Positions 28,101 through 40,100 of a DNA stretch of 64,000 bases are shown here, one piece after another. The translations under genes and the position numbers were made by a program. Origin of the DNA: Lamellibrachia satsuma (Eukaryota; Annelida; Polychaeta; Sabellida; Siboglinidae); contig BSQZ01000035.1 of the NCBI GenBank assembly GCA_033239005.1, positions 3,737,501-3,801,500 of the forward strand. The letters are read 5' to 3'. How positions within the stretch are numbered: the first letter of the stretch is position 1; each line of letters opens with the position of its first letter. A model generated the notes under the pieces. The model saw nothing but the letters and a program-made list of their open reading frames with translations, had not been told where the DNA came from and ran no database searches.

Positions 28101-31100
28101 CTGCCACTTCATGTACCTCTCTAAAAGCAGTCAGGAAACTGCGCTATGCTTGTTGCATGTGATCAGATAAATACAGTTAATCTTGTGTTTGTTGAAGGGT
28201 ACAAGAGATATACTTGAGAGACTTGGCTATAAATTAGTACCGCCTGACAAGATGGCATTCCCATTGGGGAAGGAGCCAGACAGGGAGTTGGTGGCAAGGG
28301 TCACTGCAGACATTTTGCTGGGCAAGGCTGATCTGCAGTCCTTCCTTCGACGACAACACCCTCAACAGCAACAGTTTGCACAGTTTCTACGACATAGGTC
28401 TCAGTGAGGATTATTCTCTGTGTGTGCACTCATGATGCACATCCATGCAAGCACACATACACGCATACAAGCCTGTGCACACATGCATACACACATGCAA
28501 GCCCGTGCATACATGCATGCACACACCTGTGCACACACAAACACTTGCACTAGTCCCCTTGTGGTCCCCTTAAGATCGGTCACCATTCAGTTGCAACCAA
28601 TTGTTTTGACATGGACGATCTGGCTATTAGAATCAACTTTCATATGCAGCTACTTGCAAGACATTTGATAGCATATTTCACAAACTTGTTGTTGCTGATT
28701 TTATCACATTTGTGACCTTCATCATATTCGCCGATATATGTTTTGCTGTAACCAAAACTATTGCAACTGCTCTTGTTAGCAGTAGACTTGACTATTGCAG
28801 TTTCCTTTATCGTAATATTGTAACAGTAATAGTAACAACACAGCAATGTGGAAGTGTGCATTGTGTGACAACAAGGTTCTCTGTAGTGATTGTGACAAGT
28901 GGCACCATCACTCACGTAGAACAGACCACACAAGGATGCCAGTTTAGTATGTTTCCTACAAGATTTGTTCACTTTTAAGTATTGCCTATATAATCACATA
29001 AACTACTTTCTGTAGTTAAGTTAACGTTTGATTTTATTTTTATGCCAGACAGTCAATTCATTCAATATTCTTCTGTTTGACTTGCAATTTGCTAAGTATT
29101 TGGATACACCACTGTGCAGTAAAACAATGGTTTATGTGTGTCTCTTGTAAATATTGTTTATATGTTGCATGTTTGCTTAATATATTTTCTTCACAGTATT
29201 TCACTTCCTTGAATGGATAGAAATTCTGGTTTCTTGGCTTGTCAAATTTGACATTGTTTTCATATCTAGACACTTGCTCTCATCTCCGAATATTTGGGCA
29301 GTGTCTCATGGAGATGACAGCACGTTTCTTGAGAGGTAAACCATGTCAGTTATTTCGCTTACTTTCATTGTTGCAAAGCATCGCATCACTGTTTTAGTGT
29401 TTTTTACGTAATATCTTGTAATATTTTACATATTGTATTTTCAGCATCTGTGGTAGTTCATCTCATTGGACTGAAGCTGATCTGGATAATCAGCTGCCAA
29501 TTAGCAAAATACCACGACCTGGCATAGAGTCGTCACCCATGTCAGCACCTGGCACAGTGTCATCACCCATGTCAGCACCTGGCATAGTGCCATCAACCAT
29601 GTCAAGATCTGGCACAGTGCCATCAACTATAGCAAGATTTTGCACAGTGCCACTCATGTCAGGACCTGCAACTATGTCACCTGTGTCAGGACCTCACACC
29701 ATGATGCCTATGTCAGGTCCTAGAACTATGCCACCTATGTCAGGGCCTCACACCATGACGTCTATGTCAGGACCTAAGAGCATGACATCTATGTCAGGGC
29801 CTCACACCATGATGCCTAAGTCAGGTCCTAGAACTATGCCACCTATGTCAGGGCCTCACACCATGAAGCCTATGTCAGGACCTAGGAGCATGACACCTAT
29901 GTCAGGACTTAGAACTTTGCCACCTATGTTAGGACCTGATACATTTAGGATGTTGCACTACAGTACATCGACAGACAGGCATGCTGCAAATGAACAAACA
30001 AAATGTTTATTGATGTTAAAGGCGCAGCATCGTCATATAAACAGACAGTTGAATCAAACAGAAATTCAATTGCAGAAGTTTAATCATCAGTTGTGTTCAC
30101 TAATAAAATCTAATCCAGACTTCATGGTAAACACTAATCTTGAGTCACTGAAGAGAGACATTGGTGTGGTGGAGACTCAGAAAGTTGAACTGGAAAAACA
30201 GAAGGCAGAACTAGAATTAAAAATGCAAATGTTTATGTCATCATCTAATAGGGCAGGTATTAGGGTAATTTTCCAGCATCTGTCTGTGACTGGTGGTTCC
30301 CTCTCACCACCAGACATACCAGTTGATCCACCCTCTCAGGGCTCACAAAGTCCATCTTTGTTGGCACATCCACCAGACATGTTTATACCAGTGGGTCCGC
30401 CCTCTCAGGACTCACAAAGTCAATCTTTGTTGGCACATCCACCAGACATGTTTATACCAGTGGATCTGCCCTCTCAGGGCTCACAAAGTCCATCTTTGTT
30501 GGCACATCCACCAGACATGTTTATACCAGTGGGTCCACCAGCTCAGGGCTTAGAAAGTCCATCTTTGTTGGCACATCCACCAGACATGTTTATACCAGTG
30601 GGTCCACCAGCTCAGGGCTCAGAAAGTCCATCTTTGTTGGCACATCCACCAGACATGCCACCAGGCACAGCAGCAAGTTATGTGATCCCAAACATGCACA
30701 ATTCACAGACATGGCTGAGATCAACTGACCATAGTTGTAATAGTATTCCTTGTAAAGACAACTTATCAGATAAGTCACAAGAACAGTGTGATTTGCCATC
30801 TGAGGAGTCCATCCCACCAAGCAACTCCAGTTATACGTCAACCACAGTGACACATTGTCAACTGCCTGCAGAGGGGGCTGTCAAGGGCGGGGCTGCACCA
30901 TGCTGTAGTACACCCAGTGATGTTGCAAGTGGTGCTGGCACACTTGGTGTTGATGCAAGTGGTGCTGGCACACTTGGTGGTGTTGCAAGTGGTGGTGGCA
31001 CACTTGGTGTTGTTGCAAACGGAGCTGGCACACTTGATGTTATTGAAAGTGGTGCTGGCACACTTGGTGGTGTTGCAAGTGGTGGTGGCACACTTGGTGG

Positions 31101-34100
31101 TGTTGCAAGTGGTGGTGGCACACTTGGTGGTGTTGCAAGTGGTGGTGGCACACTTGGTGGTGTTGCAAGTGGTGGTGGCACACTTGGTGGTGTTGCAAGT
31201 GGTGGTGGCACACTTGGTGGTGTTGCAAGTGGTGGTGGCACACTTGGTGGTGTTGCAAGTGGTGGTGGCACACTTGGTGGTGTTGCAAGTGGTGGTGGCA
31301 CACTTGGTGGTGTTGCAAGTGGTGGTGGCACACTTGGTGGTCGTCCCTTGATGAGTTGTTTAGCTGACATACACAGACAAAAGGAAGAAGAAAAGAAGAA
31401 ACAAGAAGCGTTGAAAAAGGCCCGTGTTGATGTGAGTCTTACTTACCTCATTCTGTGTTGATGTTTATCTGACCTCATTCTGTGTAGATGTGAGTCTAGC
31501 TTACTTCATCATGTGTAGGTGTGAGGCTAGCTTACATCATTCCATGTATATGACAATGTCAATGACATTGTCATCAATGTCAATGATCTATTTCATGATT
31601 ATGTGTGTTGCCCCAACCATCCCTTCAGTGAAGACCTGGATGAGGGTAGGGATGTAGCTGATGAAGTATTTACAGGTACACTGTTCCAGATTTAGATTGA
31701 TGATGGGAAGAAGGAATGTAGATATGTGTCAGTTTGGAAGTGGGGTGTTTGGAGCTTCGCTTGATGTCCTCTAGAGCTGCGGTTGCTGGGTTCAAGAAGT
31801 GCAGCAGGGTTCAAATCGACAATTACGCTTATGATTTGCACATCATGCTGACTCTGTCTGATGTTCTCCTGGACTGCAGGTCCCCAAGTTGGAGCTGTGC
31901 AACCAATGCAGAGGCACTAGAGGTAGAGTTGAAGTCATGAAGGATGCGGTGAGCTGAACGTCGTTGCACCATTTCCAGTGAGGATTTAAGACAGGGGCTG
32001 GCAACCTTTTTGAGTGGAGGACCAAATTGGTGAATTGGACTTGGTCAGCTGGCCACACATATATTGTTGATATTGGGAATGAATAGACTATCGTTAGCCT
32101 CGTAGCAACTAGGACATTATTTAATGGTGGGTATCTGAATATAGCTATTCTAGATCCTATTGACCTATTCATTTATGTTCACATACAATAAGTCATACAT
32201 ATTATCGCCTCGTACAAACATGACTTATTATTATCAAACACCAACATCTGATGGTGAACAACAATTGAACGTTCTATTAACAACACAGTGTTCATAGTTC
32301 ATCTTCTTGGCACTCAACTGACACCATCTTGCCTAGTGTGACACCTGGTGCTGTTGCTGCGCCACCAAGCACCCCACGTCTGGCTGCAGACTTGTTCTAG
32401 CGAGTCTCAGTGCGTCGTCTAAGTGACCGTCAGTTAGCTGCGTCCTCGTCTTGCATTTAACGAAATTCATCTTCGAGAACAGCTGCTCACACACACGTAC
32501 GTACTTCCAAACAGACTGGCAATGATCTTGGCGTGTTTGGTCAATGCAGGGAACTGTTCAGTCGGCAAGTGCATTCGATAGAACTCCACTAATGGCACCT
32601 CCTTGAAAGTCGCTTTCAGTGCTGCAGAGCATTGCAGTTCAATGAGTTACATCTGCACAGCTTCCTGCGCACCGTCGACTTCCACCTGGAATAGAATAAC
32701 ATCAACTCCTCGCTGTGAGTCCTGAGATCGGTAAAACGATCTGCAAACTCCCTTCGCAGTAGTTCGACGAACGCTACATAAGTGTCCGGACTTGCCGGTT
32801 CGTTTTCCATGAGTGTTGGGAAGTGTACATAGTTGGCGTTCCGCAGTTGTGTCTCCCACAATCGCCACTTCATCTCGAACGTGAAGACAAACTGGAAGAG
32901 TTCGCTGATGAGATGTTCCCTTCCCTGGAGTTAGACATTCAGCTGATTGAGGTGAGCCGTGACGTCGACAAGGAAGGCAAAGTCGCACATCCATGTGGGA
33001 TCCGCGAATTCGGGTACTTCTGTACCTTTCTGCTCCATGAACAGACTGATTTCATTACGGAGTTCATACACGCGGCGCAGCATGGCACCTCGACTTAGCC
33101 AGCGTACTTCGCAATAGTACAGCAGGTCTTGGTACTGTGCGTTCATCTCAGCCAGTAGATGCTGAAACTGCCGGTGGTTTAGGCCACGAGCGCGAACGAA
33201 GTTCATGGTCTTAACGACGACGCTCATAACGTTCTGCATTTTAACTGATTTGCCACACAGGTTTTCTTGGTGAATGATGCAATGGGACCTGAAAAGCTTC
33301 GCAGTTGCACCTGCATCTTGTCGAACCTTTTCCATCAGCGAAACGACTCCGTTAGTTCTTTTGACCATGGAAGGTGCACCGTCTGTTGTCATCCCACACA
33401 GTTTTTCTGGCTTCAGTCCGATATCATTCATGGTTACTTGTACCGCCTCTAACACATCTGCGCCAGTTGTCTTCTCTTTCAGTGGTACGAGTCGCACGAA
33501 CTCTTCTGTTATGAGAAACGTCTGGTCGACTCCCCGTACAAAGACTGCCAGTTGTGCTGTGTTCCGCTTATCCGTGCTCTCATCGAGTGCTAGCAAGTAG
33601 CACTCGAAAGCCTCGGCTCGATCTTGTAGTGTTGCCTTCACATCAGCTGCGAGATCCTCGATACGGCGCGTGACCGTCCTAACGGACAAACTGACTGCTT
33701 CGAAGAGGCTATTCTTTTCTGGACATATAATGTCTACAACAGCCAGTAGACAGTCTTTCACAAATTCGCTGTCTGAGAATGGTTTCAGCCGTGATGCAAT
33801 CAGGCTGCTAACCTCGAAGCTTGCCCTGATGTTGTTCTGCGCCTCTGTGTTTCTCTTGGTGAAGACAAGCTGTTGCTTCATCAATGCGCTGCAAAGAAAA
33901 TGCACATGTTACTGATATATATTATGGGTCACATATAGCCAGCTAAACGTATGTCTTGAAGGTAAACATATTAAAACAGTTCTCGAAATTACGCCAGGGA
34001 TGTAGGCCTATTATTTGTTAATAGGAAATTTGGCAGGTTCTGTATCAAAACTACAACAAACTATGATTGTGCAGCACTATTTGTTTACCAATAAAACAAC

Positions 34101-37100
34101 ACAATGCACATAACATTTAGGGTTGGTCGGTCTTAGTAATTAATATTTAAAAGCATACCTTCGCAATGCTGCAAGTCTTCGCATGTTTCGTGTCGTAATG
34201 CCGTTTGATATTGTATTCCTTTTTAACGGACACAATTTCATTGCATATCACACACATTGGCTTACTTTTAAACTCCACGAAGAAATATTTAATCGCCCAA
34301 CTTTCATTGAATGCGCAGCATTCTGCATCAATGGTTCGTTTCATTCCGCGTTTCATGTTCGCCATTTAGCAACCGACGAAACAACATGTCATCGCTCAAA
34401 CACTCAATGGTAGTGCGTTCATGTATGCATACACAAAATATTAATAAAAAGTGAATTGATTAATATTTGAAGGAATTGAAAAAACATGTTCCTCACGTGT
34501 AAATTGTATAACCGAGTTGCAATATATGTGAACTGTCTATGAAAGTTTGGGTGGAACGTAAGCCTACTATGTATTTTATTTTATATATCCATATTGCCGG
34601 CATGGACCATCGCTCAACTCTACCGCTGGCATATTTCCGAGACAATGTACAGAGGTTCGCTGAATCAATTAAAGTATTAAACTTTGTCCCACATCCTGTG
34701 TTCGTCTCTACAGTAGAGTGTGGGAACCAGACGAGCACCCGACATCAAGAGGCAATTCCAGGAAATAAACATAATTACCTGCCTGTCCAACCATTCTCAT
34801 GAGCCAGCGGTGTTACTACGATTGTCACACGAAGCTAAAAAATGTAAAAGCGAGTAATAATAACGATACTTCAAGGAAGGAATACATGTTTTCGTTGGCC
34901 GATATGCCAAGATTTGTGATGTATTCAGCAACCTCTGGCTCAGAAGCATGGTGCGGGCCGCATTGTGTACAATCTCGCTTTTACTCCGCGGGCCGCATGA
35001 AATAGCTCCGCGGGCCGCAGATGGCCTGCAGGCCGCAGGTTGCCGACCGCTGATTTAAGATGTTGCTGGTGGGGATCACACACCACTGCTGTGTATTCTA
35101 GCACTGGTTGTACAAGGCTTTTGTAGCAGTGTGTTTGGACAGCTGTTGGGCATCCCTTGAGGTGTATGTTTGTGCAGTTGCTTGAATATGTTTTGCCCAG
35201 TGGAGATTTTCAGTTCCTGTAATCTCAACTCCTAAGAATTTAGCGCTTGCTACTTTTTCTAAGGTTTGGTCGTGCAACGTATAGCTCGTGGAGATCTTAT
35301 TTCTTTTCTTGGTGACGATGTCACATTATCTTCCTTCCCAGGATTCAAGTGTTCTGAGGTCATCGAGTGAAAAGATGCAACATGTCAGAGTTAGCAACAA
35401 TTGATGCTTTTTTTTGGAAACAAGAGCAGCGTTGCGACGACTATCCCTGAACAGTCTGAGGCAGCTGCGCCTTCCACATCCTTTGTTACGGTGGCAGAGA
35501 TCAATGATGTTGATGTGCCTGGCCCTAGTTAGTGAAACACTCAACTATTGTCGCCCACCGTTGGCACTCTTTGCAGTGGCACATGCGCGATCACAGTCGA
35601 CTTTGACGTCGAGATTGAGTTGGATTCAGGCTTTGATTTTTAGTGTGATTCTAATCACATTTATTCATGTTAGACACATTTGCATGGATGTACAAACTAA
35701 GGTGTTGCAAGCATTACTTCCATGTTTATGTATTTAAAATAAAGTCCCATATTACTTTTCCTGAATCTTCATGTATATGTTGACCATATACATACACTTT
35801 GGCGTTGTTGATTTTGAACTAGGCTTTCAGTAAGGCTTAAATGTGTGCAAAGTTGTGACTAATGTACAGGCGATAATACCAACCTCGCTGCACAGCTAAC
35901 AACTCGCCCAATAATGGATGTCAGTGACTCAACTGGCATTGGCTTACCAGTGAAAAAAATACATCCAGTGAAAAAAAACTTAATTGGACCAATAATGGCT
36001 TCCACGGAAGTTCAAGACTAGCAAACAATTATTTCTGGCATGCCTGGGTGTGAATCTAACTTTACTTATTCCATATAGATGTGAGTCTAATTTACCTCAT
36101 TCCATGTAGATGTGCATCTAACTTACCACATTTATTTTATGTGTGAGTCTAGCTTTATTCATTCATTGTCATTCTACAGTTACGCAATTTAATGTCCTAC
36201 AATTTGTGATACCTACTGTAGATTACATATTTCATAAAACAGAATGATAAAATCATGCTGCAATTTTTTTCCTTCATACAGTTTTTTTTTGGAGTACTTG
36301 AGCCAGAGAAATGCAGAAGAAACCATTAGAAATGCAGACCATAGGGTGCAGCAGTCACATTCACAAAAAAAGGAAAACCTTTGTGACTAAAAAGGCCACT
36401 ATACATTTCCCTAATTTTGTTGAAGGTGGTTGACAATGAACAAAGCAAAATACCGGAAGAAGGCAATATTGATTCCCAGGTGACATCTATCAAGCAGTCA
36501 CTGAGTAATACACATGGCATATCAGATGAACTCTCCTATCAAGAAGTGAAGGAAATCTTATATACTTGCAAGGGACAATTCGACTTGACAATCGGTCAGT
36601 GTCATGATGCACGCAAAGCAAAGGTAGGTTGCTTTCAAATGATACACCTAATGCCTTTGTCTATACCTAATATGAATATTATCTACTTGCGGTGAAGTTT
36701 TATTAATGCAAAAAAAAAATATTGGTAAAACACTTAGAAGTGGTTGTTTTGTTTAAGCTGGATCTACTTCAGGCTGCTGGTGTGTTTTGTTTTAGCTGGA
36801 TCTACTTCAGGCTGCTGGTGTGTTTTGTTTTAGCTGGATCTACTTCAGGCTGCTAGTGAGTTTTGTTTTAGCTGGATCTTCTTCAGGCTGCTGGTGTGTT
36901 TTGTTTAAGCTGGGTCTACTTCAGGCTGCTGGTGTGTTTTGTTTTAGCTGGATCTACTTCAGGCTGCTGGTGTGTTTTGTTTTAGCTGGATCTACTTCAG
37001 GCTGCTAGTGAGTTTTGTTTTAGCTGGATCTTCTTCAGGCTGCTGGTGTGTTTTGTTTTAGCTGGATCTACTTCAGGCTGCTGGTGTGTTTAATGAGGCA

Positions 37101-40100
37101 GAAGCATTGGCTGCTCTACATCAGTGTAAAGGCAATTTGGAAGAAGCCCAGAAGTGTATTGTTGATAACATCATTGAGCACTCAGACTGGAGCAAAGCAA
37201 ACTTTCAGCAGACACTGAGAGACAAAGCTGTCGACAGAAGGGTACTTTTTATTTCTCATTATTTATCCATTTTCTCCCAAATCTTACCTGCATTACTTTC
37301 ACTTAGATTTCAACTAAAATCAACATATTACTATTATAATTTGTTATTAGAATAATATTGTTCAACTATCAATTTGGCTGTGGTTGTCTTTATATTTCTA
37401 CATATTTTATAGCATGGATAATGTATAGTTTTGCTTTTACCATAAACTGTAAGCAAGATGTCAAATGTTATATAGTACAACTTAAATTTGGGAGCAATTT
37501 TTTTTATTTCTTTACTGCACAACTTAAGGTAGCAGGATCCCTTTAAAATTCATTTTTTTTCTGAATGTTTTTTAAGCAGTACCAAATCATAGGTTTATTA
37601 TTGATATACAATTATTTTATGATGAAAAATCAAACAACTTCCTCTAATTAGGTGAAATGACACTGATTAGTAGTAAAGATGGGATTTGTTTCTATTCCGT
37701 TGCAACATATTTGACCCTTGGATATGCATAGTTGTAGTTAATATGTTTTATTAATTCCAAAAACAGTACATTTTTGAAAAACTGTAGCTCATTCCATGCA
37801 TATTTTTTATGCTTGACAACTTATGATACAACTTTTAAATATCATATCCACTGTGAACTTTAAATGCATTTTCTCAGTGATTACTTTTTCAGGGAAGTGC
37901 TCTGACTTCAAACATGTTATCCTCCAACACCATTTAAGATTTTTATCTGAATTTTTCAGAATAATTTCTGTACATAATTGCCTAAAGCATGATGGCAGGA
38001 TTTTCAGATTAAATGAATGGAAGGTGATTTTTATCTGACATGAATATTTAATTAGGCACTTGAATATGGGAATAAAATGGAAAACATTCTGTAAAAAATA
38101 TTGTAAATTATCTTTTGGAATATCTATTTCCTTCAGGACATGTATTTATGTTATATTTTGAAAAGTGTTAATTCCATATCCCTTCAATTGTAGTTTACAT
38201 GTAATCGTGCTTGAAAATTTAACCCTTTTGCAACAGCCATATTGTCTGCTAATTAGCATCATTTATGCAAATAATATCAATTAAAAAAAAAATTTCCATG
38301 TACTTTCTTATGGTACACAAAGTTCATAGTTACAATATCGGGTCTCAAAAGTAGTTTTAATGGGATCCTGCTACCTTGAGGTAGCTGGGGTGGCTAGCAT
38401 ATCAGTTGATTTTTTCTTCACAGCATGCTAGGAAATATTGAACTGAACATCTACACCACAAATAATCACCCGGCACTAACGTCATATTTCGCCAATCCAT
38501 CCTTTAAAAAACAGTTCTTTTAGAAATCCCTTGATTTCTTAGAAATGCTAATGATGTTTCCATAGTATCAGCAAATATCAGCGCTAATGTAGTTTATTGT
38601 GCCTTTGAACCTATAGTGGAAACGACCTGTGACCATGAACTGGTTGTCACACCCACCATAGTACATGGCACTGTCTACTTACCAAGTGGTTACACCCACC
38701 ACAGTACATGGCACTGTCTACTTACCAAGTGGTTACACCCACCACAGTACATGGCACTGTCTACTTGCAGTGTTGTTACACCCACTACAGAACATAACAC
38801 TATCTACTGCAGTGTTGTTACACCCACCACAGAACATGACACTGTCTTCTTGCAGTGTTGTTACACCCACCACAGTACGTGGCACTGTCTGCTTGCAGTG
38901 TTGTTACACCCACTACAGAACATAACACTATCTACTACAGTGTCGTTACACCCACCACAAAACATGACACTGTTTTCTTGCAGTGTTGTTACACCCACCA
39001 CAGTACGTGGCACTGTCTACTTGCAGTGTTGTTACACCCACTACAGAACATAACACTATCTACTGCAGTGTTGTTACACCCACCACAGTACGTAGCACTG
39101 TCTACTTGCAGTGTTGTTACACCCACTACAGAACATAACACTGTCTACTGCAGTGTTGTTACACCCACCACAGAACATGACACTGTCTTCTTGCAGTGTT
39201 GTTATACCCACCACAGTACGTGGCACTGTCTACTTGCCAAGTTACACCTACCACTGTACATGACACTATCAACTTGCAGTGTGTTTGCACCCACCACAGA
39301 ACATGGCACTTTCTACTTGCAACGTAGTCACACCAACCACAGTACATGGCACTGTCTGCTTACAACTGTAGGTATTTATTGGATGTTCACTTTAAGACAG
39401 ATTAGCAAGTGCTCAGATGAGTTTGTTATAAATATGTTTGCACAATTTGAGTTTGTATTTTTGCAGAAGAAAATTCGCCTTCTCTTGACCTGTGGACATC
39501 TGCAGTGTGTCGAACAAGCTGACACTTTCCTGCAGATACTTGACATGGATGACTTGGAAGGCAATATCACTCTGGCAGACATCTTGGAATCTGTGAAGAG
39601 TTGTAGCAATCTTTCAAGGTCAATCAGTTATCTACAACAGGAGTGTCAGTTGTGTCTTCATCACTTCTCAGCAAGCCAGGTAACACTCAGTCACACGCAG
39701 GACAGTCAGGTACACACAGGAGAGTCACGTACATGCAGGACAGTCAGATACATGCAGGAGAGTTAAGTGCACACAGGACAGTCAGTTACACACAAGACAG
39801 TCAGGTACATGCAGGACAGTCAGGTATATGCAGGACAGTCAGGTACATACAAGACAGTCAGGTACACGCAGAACAGTCAGATACACACAATACAATCAGG
39901 TACATGCAAGACAATCAGGTATATGCAGGACAGTCAGGTACACGCAAGACAGGTACATGCAGGACAGTCAGGTACACGCAGAACAGTCAGGTACACGCAA
40001 TACAGTCAGGTACACACAAGACAGTCAGGTATACACAGGACAGTCATGTACACGCAAGACAGTCAGGTGCACGCAGGACAGTTAGGAACATGCAGTATAG

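Larger units (their letters stand above)
31590..35340 (-). mobile_element. LINE 3' half, split by a hAT transposon
   Basis: Minus-strand protein pieces read from 35,340 down to 35,061 ([20 protein letters not shown], then [18 protein letters not shown]) and continue at 31,983 down to about 31,600 ([20 protein letters not shown], then [10 protein letters not shown]). This is the thumb and C-terminal end of a Jockey/CR1-type reverse transcriptase. Apart from the hAT insertion the reading is nearly collinear. Decayed by stops. Confidence 0.8.

Noticed and set aside
30858..31370. Minus-strand 170-codon Pro-rich ORF and plus-strand Val/Leu-rich ORF
   Set aside because: Both are shadows of the 30-bp coding repeat of RNF31 exon 7; a period divisible by three keeps all frames open.
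36282..36410. Possible extra exon before exon 8 ([18 protein letters not shown])
   Set aside because: Acceptor is present, but phase 0 reading meets a stop and no donor restores phase; kept only as a note.
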